The notes under the pieces are model-generated. The model did no database searches and had not been told where the DNA came from. It saw only the letters and a list, made by a program, of their open reading frames with translations. The position numbers were made by a program, and so were the translations under genes. Positions 33,008 through 42,220 of a DNA stretch of 45,246 bases are shown here, piece after piece. Source of the stretch: an uncultured Eubacteriales bacterium (lineage in GTDB: Bacteria > Bacillota > Clostridia > Christensenellales > UBA1242); NCBI GenBank assembly GCA_900552105.1, contig URYH01000008.1, positions 1 to 45,246 of the forward strand, in the 5' to 3' direction. The stretch's first letter is position 1. Every line of letters begins with the position of its first letter.

Positions 33008-34915
33008 ATGATAGCAAAATGGTGTTTTCCATCTAGTAATGGTGGAGAAAAAAGAGGTTTGAATGATTCAGGTATTGAAACATTTAATGATAATCCAATA
33101 AAGTCGTTAGCAAGAGAAATCTGTCAAAACTCATTAGATGCAGTGTTGAAAAATAAAACTGCAATTGTTGAGTTTAATACTTTTTCAATTGATGCGGATG
33201 AGTTCCCTGACAAAGCAGGTTTTAAGAGTATTTTGGAAGATTGCTATGATTACTGCAAAGACAATAAAAACCCTAAAACCCCTGCATTTTTCAAGAATGC
33301 TTTGTTTAGAATTGATAATCGCAAAATCAATATGTTGAGAATAAGCGACTTCAATACAACAGGTCTTAAAGGTTCAGATTGGGATAATCTAGTAAATAGT
33401 TCAGGTGCTTCTGAGAAAGCCGAGGGCAAAGGTGGTTCATTTGGTATTGGTAAAAATGCACCTTTTGCCTGCTCTGAATTCAGAACCATATTTTATAGCA
33501 CATTAGATTTAGATGGTAATCAAAAAAGCAAAGGCGTATCAAAGTTGATATCATACAAACTTGGTGTTAATGAAGATGGGACTGACAACCTTTCACAAGG
33601 CACAGGTTATTATGGAGTTGATACTTCTTATAATATTCGTGAACTAACGAATATGCTTGAACTTGATAGAGATTTCAAAAGGACATCTTCAGGAACTGAT
33701 ATCTATGTTACAGGACTAAAAACCACAGGACAAGAAGATTTCAAGAGCAATATTATCGCAGAAGTTCTTGACGGATTCTTAGTTGCTATTTGGAACGGAA
33801 AACTTGAAATAAGAGTCAATGGCTATATTATTAATAAAGATACATTATCAGATGTAATAAGTACATATTCAAATAGCCTTAACGACAACACAAAAATGTG
33901 CTTTAACCTATTAGCAGATAGTTCAACCGAATGGTATTCATTGCCTGTTAAACTTTCAGGAACAATGCCATTAGGAAATATAAAATTTGGCTTTAAACTT
34001 CTTATAAACGGAACAAACAAAGTGTCAATGGTTCGTGGCTCTGGTATGAAAATCTTTGATAAAGGTAACCTTTGCCCATCATTAAGATTTGTAGGACTTG
34101 CAATGGTTGAGGGTGAAAGTCTTAATAGTCTATTAAGAAGCTTGGAAAACCCATCCCACAATAAATGGGAACCTCAAAGAAGTCCTGATCCAACAGTTGC
34201 AAAAGACTTATTAAGAGATATTTATAATAGTCTTTCAGAGAAATTAAACGAGGTAGCATCCAAAACATTTGATGATCAAATAGATATTGAGGGGGCTGGC
34301 GATTACTTGCCTGACGAGGTCGAAGATGAAAAACCTGATCAAAAGCAAGAAAACATCCAAAATACCGAAAGTTTAAACAAAATCATCAGTGTAGAAACAA
34401 AAGTTTTAGAAAAACCACGAAGCGTTGCTCACCTTGAAACCGATGAAATTGGAGATGATATTGAATCAACACAAGAATCTGAGGGACAACCAACTGAGGG
34501 CGATGGCTATGATGGATTTAATCATCAAGGCAAAAAGCCACATGGCTCAGGCGAAAGAGATTTTGAGAATGTTGGAATGCTTCCTGATGATAATTTTGGT
34601 GGCGAAGAATTAATTACGGTTAAGGCAAAGGATATTAGAATCTTCTGCATCAACAAGAAAGATCAAATGTATAGACTTATATTCACTCCTACAACTTCAT
34701 CATCAAAAGGCTATATTGCAATATATAGACTTGCAGAACAAAACGAAAAAATGTCCATAGAAATACTTGGTGTAAAAGACCCTACATTAGAGTGTACAAG
34801 AAACAAGATTGGCTATTTCGAATTTAAAGATGGTCAACAATGCAAAGTCGATTTCAAAATTGAGGGCGAAGAATATTCAACAATGGAGGTAAAATTGTAT
34901 GCATATAAAGGCTAA
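33008..34915 (+). CDS. GHKL (MORC/MutL-like) ATPase
   Basis: A 635-residue protein with the Bergerat ATP-binding fold. The N-box is REICQNSLDAV (residues 37-47, Glu37 as general base and Asn41 for Mg). The G1 box is ISDFNTTGL (Asp114). The G2 lid is GGSFGIGKNAPFA (141-153). A later SSGTDIYVTG is in the place of the conserved Thr motif. The residues 430-530 are a low-complexity acidic linker (EDEKPDQKQENIQ, EGDGYDGFNHQG). The end is a beta-rich domain. The pattern fits the MORC-like GHKL ATPases described in predicted restriction-modification operons by Iyer, Abhiman and Aravind (paraMORC, from memory). Such ATPases clamp DNA and dimerise with ATP. AGGAGG lies before ATG. The gene overlaps the next by 17 bases. 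Confidence 0.82.
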   Translation: MIAKWCFPSSNGGEKRGLNDSGIETFNDNPIKSLAREICQNSLDAVLKNKTAIVEFNTFSIDADEFPDKAGFKSILEDCYDYCKDNKNPKTPAFFKNALFRIDNRKINMLRISDFNTTGLKGSDWDNLVNSSGASEKAEGKGGSFGIGKNAPFACSEFRTIFYSTLDLDGNQKSKGVSKLISYKLGVNEDGTDNLSQGTGYYGVDTSYNIRELTNMLELDRDFKRTSSGTDIYVTGLKTTGQEDFKSNIIAEVLDGFLVAIWNGKLEIRVNGYIINKDTLSDVISTYSNSLNDNTKMCFNLLADSSTEWYSLPVKLSGTMPLGNIKFGFKLLINGTNKVSMVRGSGMKIFDKGNLCPSLRFVGLAMVEGESLNSLLRSLENPSHNKWEPQRSPDPTVAKDLLRDIYNSLSEKLNEVASKTFDDQIDIEGAGDYLPDEVEDEKPDQKQENIQNTESLNKIISVETKVLEKPRSVAHLETDEIGDDIESTQESEGQPTEGDGYDGFNHQGKKPHGSGERDFENVGMLPDDNFGGEELITVKAKDIRIFCINKKDQMYRLIFTPTTSSSKGYIAIYRLAEQNEKMSIEILGVKDPTLECTRNKIGYFEFKDGQQCKVDFKIEGEEYSTMEVKLYAYKG

Positions 34916-35777
34916 ATTATATCCCTACCCAGTCTTGGCTAATTTTAACGATGACTATGTAGATAGTAAATTTAATGTATTTGTGATTATACAATCATTT
35001 CCTAACGAGTTGTTGATACAATTCAAACCTGAATTAAACAATGCAGGAATTAAGGCTTTAATTGATAATAATTCAGCAAGTTGTTATGTTCACATTGAGT
35101 GTTCATTAACAAGTTATAGAAAAATTGTAAAAGTTCCACTTGAGGGATTGGAATATTCTATACCTGCTGACAGCATTGAGGGTCCTATTAGTTTTTGCCC
35201 ATTTGTTATTGCAAATCAAGATATTCCAAACTATACAAATGAAAAACTAAACAAAGACTATGATGGTGCAACATTTGATCTAGAAAAAGGCAATATTTTG
35301 GCTATCGGACAAGAGGTCCAAACAAGAGTTGAGAAAGAAAATGACGACTTGGCAAATGTTCCATCAATATTCGCAGTGACGGAAATTAAGGACCCTGAAA
35401 GAAAAGACATTGTAATTGATAATGCAGGAAACAAAATCAATGTACAATTACCAAGCGAAACATTTTTTGAATTTAAGATTGCGATGGCAAATCCAAATTC
35501 AATGTCAGTTCTTCACTCTATGGTCATTATACCAGCCCTTATGAAATGCTTTGAAGATATGAAATCAAAACCTGAAGAATTCTACACTTTCGAGGATCGC
35601 AGATGGTTTAGATCATTGAAAAAGGCAATGAAAAAGATAAATATTGACCTTACCGAAGAAAACATTATGTCAATTGACTCATTTACCGTTGCTCAAAAGC
35701 TTATGGATAACACCACAAACAGGGCTATCTTAAAAATTAACGATATTGCATATAAAGGAGATATAAACGATGACTAA
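34899..35777 (+). CDS. Defence-operon protein of unknown family
   Basis: A 292-residue protein that I do not recognise. The first 110 residues are beta-rich (KFNVFVIIQSFPNELLIQF, YVHIECSLTSYRKIVKVPL), and residues 190-290 are mainly helical with a basic cluster (RRWFRSLKKAMKKI). There is no signal peptide or membrane helix. Its GGAGG and start lie inside the GHKL gene, with a 17-base overlap, and it overlaps the next gene by 8 bases, so translation is coupled on both sides. Such coupling usually means fixed stoichiometry within a complex, here likely with the GHKL ATPase and the SNF2 motor. Confidence 0.75.
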   Translation: MHIKAKLYPYPVLANFNDDYVDSKFNVFVIIQSFPNELLIQFKPELNNAGIKALIDNNSASCYVHIECSLTSYRKIVKVPLEGLEYSIPADSIEGPISFCPFVIANQDIPNYTNEKLNKDYDGATFDLEKGNILAIGQEVQTRVEKENDDLANVPSIFAVTEIKDPERKDIVIDNAGNKINVQLPSETFFEFKIAMANPNSMSVLHSMVIIPALMKCFEDMKSKPEEFYTFEDRRWFRSLKKAMKKINIDLTEENIMSIDSFTVAQKLMDNTTNRAILKINDIAYKGDINDD

Positions 35778-36534
35778 TATTGAAATATTATCAGAAGATA
35801 AAATTTTAACAATTAAAAGCAATAAAGCTGAAGTCGTTAAGTGTATCTCTGAATCAAAAGATAATAGTTGGTTAAAAGACTTCTTCCACGAAGAAAACCC
35901 TTTTACAAAATCAAAGTTATTCATAGATGATTTTGAATTTGACATGAGTAAAGAAAATCCAGACGAAACGGATTTTGAAAATGCAAAAAGATTATTTACT
36001 CACTTAAAAATAACAGAAAGCCAAGCTTGCGATGAAAGACTTTGGATGGGATTAACTTTTTCAAAATTTTATAATTATATGCTTTATAGATATAATCCCA
36101 CAATGTCTATGTTTACAAATAAGTGGCTTTTCCAAAAGAATAATGCAAAAGTCCAAATATTTAGACAAGGACTATCTATGTTGTGGTGGTATGCCTATAT
36201 TACTTATGATAAAAACAACAAAGAAAATCCTTTTGAGTTAACCGAGTTTGCATTTAGACATAAAGACTTTTTAATAAGCATTTATTCAAGAAGCTTTTGT
36301 GGATCTAAAAATGTCACCCTTGGTCTAATTAGAGCTTTAAGAGATTTCGAGAAAGATGGAGGTAATGTATCATCAAGAGAATTATATAACGGACTTATAA
36401 AATATATATCATTTCTTGGTGGAGCATATATCGTTGATACTTTTACCGAGCAAGAAATTTACGATAAGAGTTATATAAAGTTGATTCAACTCTATTGCGA
36501 ACTTTATCCAGACCAAAAGACATTTAAACTTTAA
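35770..36534 (+). CDS. DUF6339-like protein
   Basis: A 254-residue protein. The stretch ITESQACDERLWMGLTFSKF followed by YNYMLYRYNP resembles what I recall of the DUF6339 family; this is a recollection, not a search. It has a largely helical fold with conserved Trp and Arg (ERLWMGL, LSMLWWYAYI, FRQGLSM). The end is SYIKLIQLYCELYPDQKTF. No nuclease motif is clear. It overlaps the previous gene by 8 bases, with AAGGAG inside it, and precedes the SNF2 helicase gene by 14 bases. The constant placement beside SNF2 and GHKL genes suggests an accessory subunit. Confidence 0.7.
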   Translation: MTNIEILSEDKILTIKSNKAEVVKCISESKDNSWLKDFFHEENPFTKSKLFIDDFEFDMSKENPDETDFENAKRLFTHLKITESQACDERLWMGLTFSKFYNYMLYRYNPTMSMFTNKWLFQKNNAKVQIFRQGLSMLWWYAYITYDKNNKENPFELTEFAFRHKDFLISIYSRSFCGSKNVTLGLIRALRDFEKDGGNVSSRELYNGLIKYISFLGGAYIVDTFTEQEIYDKSYIKLIQLYCELYPDQKTFKL

Positions 36535-36548
36535 TTAAAGGAAACCAA

Positions 36549-39086
36549 ATGATAAATAATTTAGTAGAAGCCAAATATAAATTGACAAAGATAGAAAAAT
36601 TTCAAAATTTAGGTAGGTATGAAAGTTTAATCCCCACCTATCTTTCAAGCGGAATTGAAGTCTATCCACATCAAATTATGGCTTCTACTTTTGCTTTATC
36701 TAACCCTTATGTTAAAGGCTTTATATTCGCTGATGAGGCTGGTCTTGGTAAATCTATTGAGGCTATGCTTGTAATCGGACAATATTTACTTACAAGCAAA
36801 AACAAAGTAATAGTAATTATCCCTAACTCACTTTTTGAACAATGGTATAACATTATTTACAATCAATTTGGCTTTAATGTATTGCCATATAAGAGTTATG
36901 AGGATATTTCACAATTAAAAAGATATTCAGGTGGCGCAGTTGTTTTAGCAACCTATGATTTTATTACTGACTACTATGAACCAATAAAAGAAATGGAATG
37001 GGATTTGTCGGTATATGAAGAAGCTCATAGACTTAGAAAGTATAAGATTGAAAGCAACAAAACAGCAGAAATCTTGCACGACACCTTTGCAAACAGCAAA
37101 AAAATACTATTGACCGCTACACCAATTCAAAAAAATGAAATGGATATATTTGGTTTAATAAACTTTATTGATGAAACAGTCTTTACTGATAAAGACGAAT
37201 TCTACAAAAGATACTTTAGAAAACCTGAAAACTATCCTGAACTAAGGTCAATTATTGCACCTTACACTTTTAGGACCTTGAGAAGCCAAGTAAAGGCTGA
37301 TGTTAAACTTCCTGAGAGAATCATAACAACGCAAATTTATCACCTAAATAGTGAAGAACTTGCACTTTATAAACTTATTGAGAATTACATTTCTAAATCA
37401 GAAAAGTGTGCGTTCCCTGATATGCAACCCTATGAACTATCGTTGCTTTTATACGGACTATTTTCTTCAAGTATTTACGCTTTCAGCAAAACCCTTAGCG
37501 GTATTTATATGCGCCTGATGAAAATGGGCAACCCAAAAGCACAAGAAGAAGCAAAAGAAATTAAAGAAATGCTTGATGCTTCCACAAAAATCCATATAAC
37601 CAGCAAAGATGAAATATTTATGAAAGCGTTGGCTGGTGGACTTTCTCAACTTTCAAAGCAAAAACTACCTAAAAAATGTATTATTTTCACGCAAAATTTA
37701 CAAACACAAGAACACATTTACAAAGTAATCAGAGATAACTCTGACTATAAAGTCGTTTCATATAATGGATCAACCGACAACATTGTGTTGAGAAAGTTTA
37801 GTTTTGATGACAACGAAATTCTTATCTCAACTGATAAAGGCAATGAAAGTTTGAATTGGCAATTTGCCTGCTTCATTATAAACTACGACTTCCCACAAGT
37901 TTTACTTAATATGGAACAGCGTATATCTCGTTGTCATCGTATTGGGCAAAAGAACGATACGCTAGTTATAAACTTTATTTGTCCTGACATCTTTTCTGAT
38001 GTTAGAAATTATGAATTATTCTACAAAAGAACTAATGTTTACGAAAAAATACTTGGTGCAAGTGATAGCATCATATCAGGTGCATCAGACAAAGATATTG
38101 AAGAAAACTTGAAGCAAGCAATGGTTGATTTTAGAAATAAACAGCAGGTTGCAAAAGACTTTAAGGTCATTGATGAAGAATTTGCAGACGATATTTCAGA
38201 AAGAAAAATTGAAAGCAATGATATTCTTTTCTCAACATTTAAGACGAGTTTGGTAGAAAAAACCAAAAATATGGCTGAGTATATCAAACGACAAGTTGTC
38301 TTATTAAGACAAGATATCAACGATTTAACGAGGTTTGTTTATAAGGACAAATTCACTGATAGCGAAACATTGGAGTATGAACAAAAGCGTTATACAATAA
38401 ATGATGAAACATCATTAAAATTAAAGTCTGACCCTTTCTATCATCTAAAATTCGAGTTAGACCAAACTTCAATGGATAACAACACAATTATCATCTCAAA
38501 CCCTGAATTAAAAGGAACAAAAGGTGTAATAACTGTTGATAACTTGGCTGTATTTGCAGATATGTATATGGAAAATCAGTACTTTTTCTTAGGCATGACC
38601 AATGACGGTAAATTACTTCAAGAAAACGATATTGATAAGATTATGAATTCTCAAATTATAGAGATAACAAATACAAACGATTTAATAGATGCTAATACCT
38701 TTGAAAAGGCAAAAGAAAAAGAAATTGAGGCGATCAAAGAAGATTTAATTAACAACGAAATCAAAGCATCAAGTGTTCCAATAGAACGACTAACAATGCA
38801 GGCAGAAAAGAAAAAAGAGGCACTTGCAAAGGAAATAACCGATTTGGAACGAGAATTAAGACAAATCAAGGCAAATTCAAATGCTCAAAACTTTGCTGAA
38901 AAATTTGAACTAAATCAACGAATAGCAACTATGAATAAGGACCTTATGAAGAAAAAAGAGAACGAATTTATGTCAAAAATGAACATAAACAGCAATCTTT
39001 CTTCAGAAATACAAAAAATTAAAGAAAAAATTCAGGTAAAGATACAAAAATCCAATAGATTTATGGTATACTTTGAAGTGAGGTAA
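36549..39086 (+). CDS. SNF2-family superfamily 2 helicase/translocase
   Basis: An 845-residue DNA translocase. Motif I is FADEAGLGKS (residues 62-69), motif II is YEEAHR in place of DEAH (near 156), motif III is LLTATPIQ (near 187), motif V is STDKGNESLNWQ and motif VI is RISRCHRIGQ (457-467). The Tyr in motif II replaces the usual Asp; the Glu that activates water is kept. Beyond residue 718 is a long coiled coil (EKKKEALAKEITDLERELRQ). The nearest known pairing is with MORC-like ATPases in restriction-type islands and with DrmD of class 1 DISARM, but no drmA or drmB is present. The protein probably travels on DNA and signals to nuclease or ATPase partners. Confidence 0.9.
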   Translation: MINNLVEAKYKLTKIEKFQNLGRYESLIPTYLSSGIEVYPHQIMASTFALSNPYVKGFIFADEAGLGKSIEAMLVIGQYLLTSKNKVIVIIPNSLFEQWYNIIYNQFGFNVLPYKSYEDISQLKRYSGGAVVLATYDFITDYYEPIKEMEWDLSVYEEAHRLRKYKIESNKTAEILHDTFANSKKILLTATPIQKNEMDIFGLINFIDETVFTDKDEFYKRYFRKPENYPELRSIIAPYTFRTLRSQVKADVKLPERIITTQIYHLNSEELALYKLIENYISKSEKCAFPDMQPYELSLLLYGLFSSSIYAFSKTLSGIYMRLMKMGNPKAQEEAKEIKEMLDASTKIHITSKDEIFMKALAGGLSQLSKQKLPKKCIIFTQNLQTQEHIYKVIRDNSDYKVVSYNGSTDNIVLRKFSFDDNEILISTDKGNESLNWQFACFIINYDFPQVLLNMEQRISRCHRIGQKNDTLVINFICPDIFSDVRNYELFYKRTNVYEKILGASDSIISGASDKDIEENLKQAMVDFRNKQQVAKDFKVIDEEFADDISERKIESNDILFSTFKTSLVEKTKNMAEYIKRQVVLLRQDINDLTRFVYKDKFTDSETLEYEQKRYTINDETSLKLKSDPFYHLKFELDQTSMDNNTIIISNPELKGTKGVITVDNLAVFADMYMENQYFFLGMTNDGKLLQENDIDKIMNSQIIEITNTNDLIDANTFEKAKEKEIEAIKEDLINNEIKASSVPIERLTMQAEKKKEALAKEITDLERELRQIKANSNAQNFAEKFELNQRIATMNKDLMKKKENEFMSKMNINSNLSSEIQKIKEKIQVKIQKSNRFMVYFEVR

Positions 39087-39090
39087 TTAA

Positions 39091-39729
39091 ATGGGAACAA
39101 TTAAAGATGTTTACGATATTTTAAAAGATTTAAGGAGTTTGGCTAAAGAAGCAAACAATCAGCCGATGATAGAGCTTGCAGTAAGCATACAAGACAATCT
39201 TTTTGACATTAAGGATGAAATGCAAAATCTTAAAGAAGAAAATCGTGAATTAAAAACAAAAATAACCAAAGTGGAAAACGAAAATCGTCAATTGTCTGAA
39301 CAATTAAGAGATTACAATTCTATAAAGGAACAACTTGAGCAATACACAAAAGAAGATTTGTCACTTGCCTTTGAGGATACAAAGTTTAAGTTGCATTTTA
39401 CTGAAAATGTAATCTTTATTACATCAAGTACTGTTATACATAAAAAGGTTTTAGAATTTGGATTGGATGAGATATTTAAAGTAATTTCTTTACAATTAAC
39501 AAGCCCTGTATGTTTTGACAAATATGAATCTGCATTTTCAGGTTTATGTCAAGGATACCATGTCGATGAACAGGATGCGTTAAGTCTAAAAGCTCAATTT
39601 TTAGCATTAGGTTTAATTGAAATTTCAACGGATAAGAAAAATCAGGAAATGATTAAGTTGACTTCAAAAGGATTATCTGAGATGAAAAGATTAAACACAA
39701 TAAAACAAGGAGATAAAAACAATGGTTGA
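39091..39729 (+). CDS. Coiled-coil / winged-helix protein
   Basis: A 212-residue protein, not in a family I can name. Residues 30-85 form a coiled coil (KDEMQNLKEENRELKTKITK, EQLRDYNSIKEQ). Residues 110-205 look like a winged helix (DALSLKAQFLALGLIE, then a KLTSKGLSEMKRL wing). It lies 4 bases after the SNF2 gene and overlaps the methyltransferase gene by 8 bases, so it couples the SNF2 block to the restriction-modification block. The long coiled coil of SNF2 ends just upstream, so the two may interact; this is inference. Confidence 0.75.
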   Translation: MGTIKDVYDILKDLRSLAKEANNQPMIELAVSIQDNLFDIKDEMQNLKEENRELKTKITKVENENRQLSEQLRDYNSIKEQLEQYTKEDLSLAFEDTKFKLHFTENVIFITSSTVIHKKVLEFGLDEIFKVISLQLTSPVCFDKYESAFSGLCQGYHVDEQDALSLKAQFLALGLIEISTDKKNQEMIKLTSKGLSEMKRLNTIKQGDKNNG

Positions 39730-41641
39730 GAAAATGGATGGAAAAACAATGAACATTACGGAAGAAAACTTAAATAAATTGAAAGACCTATTCCCTGAGG
39801 TTTTTGAAGAAGGTAAAATTAACTTTGACAAACTTCAAGTTGTTTTGGGCGAAAACATAGATAAATCCAATGAAAAATATGAATTTTCTTGGAATGGTAA
39901 GTTTGAAACAATGAAACTTGCTCAACTACAATCGACAGGCACACTTATTCCTTGTAAAGAAAAGAGTAAAGATTGGGATACAACTCAAAACCTTTACATT
40001 GAGGGCGATAATCTTGAAGTCCTTAAGCTTTTGCAAAAGTCATATGTAAATCAAATAAAAATGATTTATATTGATCCACCATACAACACAGGAAATGATT
40101 TCGTTTATAAGGATAACTTTGCAGATAATATTGCAAATTACAAGGAAATCACGGGACAAGCCACAAAATCAAACGCTGAAACATCTGGAAGATATCATAC
40201 AAATTGGCTAAATATGATGTATCCAAGATTAAAGCTTGCAAGAAATCTGCTAAAAGATGATGGCATCATATTTATATCAATAGATGACAATGAACAAGCA
40301 AACCTAAAAAAAATATGCGATGAAATATTTGGCGAAAATAATTTTATTGCACAATTTCCAAGAATAACAAAGAAAGGAGGGAAATCCTCTGATGTAATTG
40401 CAAAAAATCACGACTATGTTTTGATGTATCGAAAATCTTTAATGAATGGTTTGTATCCTTTAGAGCATAATGATGATGGGTTTAAATTTGAAGATGAATA
40501 TGTTAATGAAAGAGGTTTATATAAGTTAAATCAAACCCTTGACTATGATAGTCTTCAATATAGCAAAAGTTTAGATTATCCATTAGAAATAGATGGTAAA
40601 ACATATTATGCTGGCGAATCTTATGAAAAATATTTGGAACGACAAAAGGGAAATCATAATAGTGCAGATTGGGCTTGGCGATGGAGTAAAGCAAAATTTG
40701 ATTTTGGTTTAAAAAATGGTTTTATAGTTGTAAAAAATTCAAAAAATGGCTCAAGAATTTATACTAAAACATATCAAAATGCAACAATTGAAGATAAGGG
40801 TAATGGTTATGAAGTTGTTCTCAAGGAAAGGACGAAGTCAATGTCAACCCTAGATACAACTTTAAATGAATTTTCCAATGATAATGCAACTAAAGATTTA
40901 GATGCTGTATTGGATAAAAAATTGTTTGATTTCTCAAAGCCAGTATCCTTAATTAAATTGCTTTTGAAATTAACTACCAAAGACTCTGATATTGTTTTAG
41001 ATTTCTTTTCGGGGTCGGGAACAACAGCCCATGCTGTTCTAGAACAAAACAATGAAGATAATTGCAATAGAAAATTTATATGCGTTCAATTACCAGAATT
41101 TACCGAAGAAACAAGTGAAGCTTATAGGCAGGGATATAAAAATATTTGCGACATAGGAGAAGAAAGAATTAGAAGAGCTGGTCAAAAAATAGTTGAATCC
41201 ACACCACTTACCGCAAATACCATTGATACAGGTTTCAAAGTGTTCAAATTAGACACATCAAACTTGGTAAAATGGAACAATACACCTACCGAAGATGTTG
41301 AGGAATTAAAGAAAAGACTCCAACAAAACCTTTTCTATATCGTTGATGGTAGAAGCAATATGGATTTGGTTTATGAAATAATGCTAAAATATGGTTTGCC
41401 ACTTACCTTGCCTATTAATGAGAAAAAATATGGCGATTACAAGGCTTACGAAATAGCAAGCGATACATATAAAGTAATGATTTGCTTGGATAGAAACTTG
41501 CCAATTGAAATAATTGAGCAAATGACTGATGAATCAGTTGGAACTTATGTATTTGCAGATCACTGCTTTGGCGATGCAAATATCTTAATAAATACTGAAG
41601 AAATATTAAAGAAAAAATCTAAAAATTTGAGGATATTCTAG
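39722..41641 (+). CDS. mod: Type III restriction-modification adenine methyltransferase (Mod)
   Basis: Transfers methyl from SAM to adenine N6 in one strand of a short site and gives the type III enzyme its sequence specificity. The protein has 639 residues. The catalytic motif DPPYNTGND is near residue 118, and the SAM-binding motif DFFSGSGTTAHAVL is near 430. This is the order of beta-class Mod enzymes, with motif IV first. The stretch between holds the target-recognition domain; the site cannot be read from it. AAGGAG lies nine bases before ATG 39722. The stop and the next ATG are one base apart. Unlike many Mod genes, no simple-sequence repeat for phase variation is visible. Confidence 0.95.
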   Translation: MVEKMDGKTMNITEENLNKLKDLFPEVFEEGKINFDKLQVVLGENIDKSNEKYEFSWNGKFETMKLAQLQSTGTLIPCKEKSKDWDTTQNLYIEGDNLEVLKLLQKSYVNQIKMIYIDPPYNTGNDFVYKDNFADNIANYKEITGQATKSNAETSGRYHTNWLNMMYPRLKLARNLLKDDGIIFISIDDNEQANLKKICDEIFGENNFIAQFPRITKKGGKSSDVIAKNHDYVLMYRKSLMNGLYPLEHNDDGFKFEDEYVNERGLYKLNQTLDYDSLQYSKSLDYPLEIDGKTYYAGESYEKYLERQKGNHNSADWAWRWSKAKFDFGLKNGFIVVKNSKNGSRIYTKTYQNATIEDKGNGYEVVLKERTKSMSTLDTTLNEFSNDNATKDLDAVLDKKLFDFSKPVSLIKLLLKLTTKDSDIVLDFFSGSGTTAHAVLEQNNEDNCNRKFICVQLPEFTEETSEAYRQGYKNICDIGEERIRRAGQKIVESTPLTANTIDTGFKVFKLDTSNLVKWNNTPTEDVEELKKRLQQNLFYIVDGRSNMDLVYEIMLKYGLPLTLPINEKKYGDYKAYEIASDTYKVMICLDRNLPIEIIEQMTDESVGTYVFADHCFGDANILINTEEILKKKSKNLRIF

Positions 41642-41642
41642 G

Positions 41643-42185
41643 ATGTTGAAAATATTGTGTATTAATTGGAGTGATACTGCGGTAATTTCAAGTATCATAG
41701 GTGTCTTGGGTACTTTGTTAGGAACAATACTAGGATACTTGTTGAATCTATTAAGTAATAAAGGCAAATTAAAAATATATCTTAGAAATGAAAAACTAAC
41801 AACATTTCAAGATGATGATGGAAATAAAACCAATAGATTTTATAGTTTTGAAGCAGAATTTATCCTAACAAATTTATCAAACGAAACAAAATCTGTTATA
41901 AAACCTTATTTTATTATAAAAAACAATAAAGAAGAAACCAGTTTAGGAGTGTTAGTTAGAGAGATAAAACACACTCATTCTATTTATGATGTTCTTAACA
42001 AATATAAAGAATACGACAAGTATGACATTTTACCACAAAGCAGTATATTTATGGAATTGAGTTCATGTTTAAAAGGGAAAAATATTTTATTAAATCCTAA
42101 AACAAAATTATATTTTTGCTATATCACTAACAAAAATAAAACTAAAAAAATAAAACTGAAAGTTAAATATGAAGATTTAAAGTAG
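41643..42185 (+). CDS. Membrane-anchored protein between mod and res
   Basis: A 180-residue protein with a single strong transmembrane helix at residues 13-37 (AVISSIIGVLGTLLGTILGY) and no signal cleavage site. The remainder is beta-rich (KLKIYLRNEKL, FYSFEAEFILTNLS), ending in a lysine-rich tail (KNKTKKIKLKVKYEDLK). I do not know the family. Its ATG starts one base after the mod stop, with GAGGAT a few bases upstream, so it is likely coupled to mod. A membrane anchor is not part of ordinary type III enzymes. It could place the complex near incoming DNA or act as an effector. It may be cargo inserted in the operon. Confidence 0.75.
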   Translation: MLKILCINWSDTAVISSIIGVLGTLLGTILGYLLNLLSNKGKLKIYLRNEKLTTFQDDDGNKTNRFYSFEAEFILTNLSNETKSVIKPYFIIKNNKEETSLGVLVREIKHTHSIYDVLNKYKEYDKYDILPQSSIFMELSSCLKGKNILLNPKTKLYFCYITNKNKTKKIKLKVKYEDLK

Positions 42186-42220
42186 CATATTTTCTATTTC
42201 TAAACATTCGGAGAAAAATT

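Noticed and set aside
39722..41641. Phase-variable mod gene
   Set aside because: No simple-sequence repeat tract is visible within or just before the gene.
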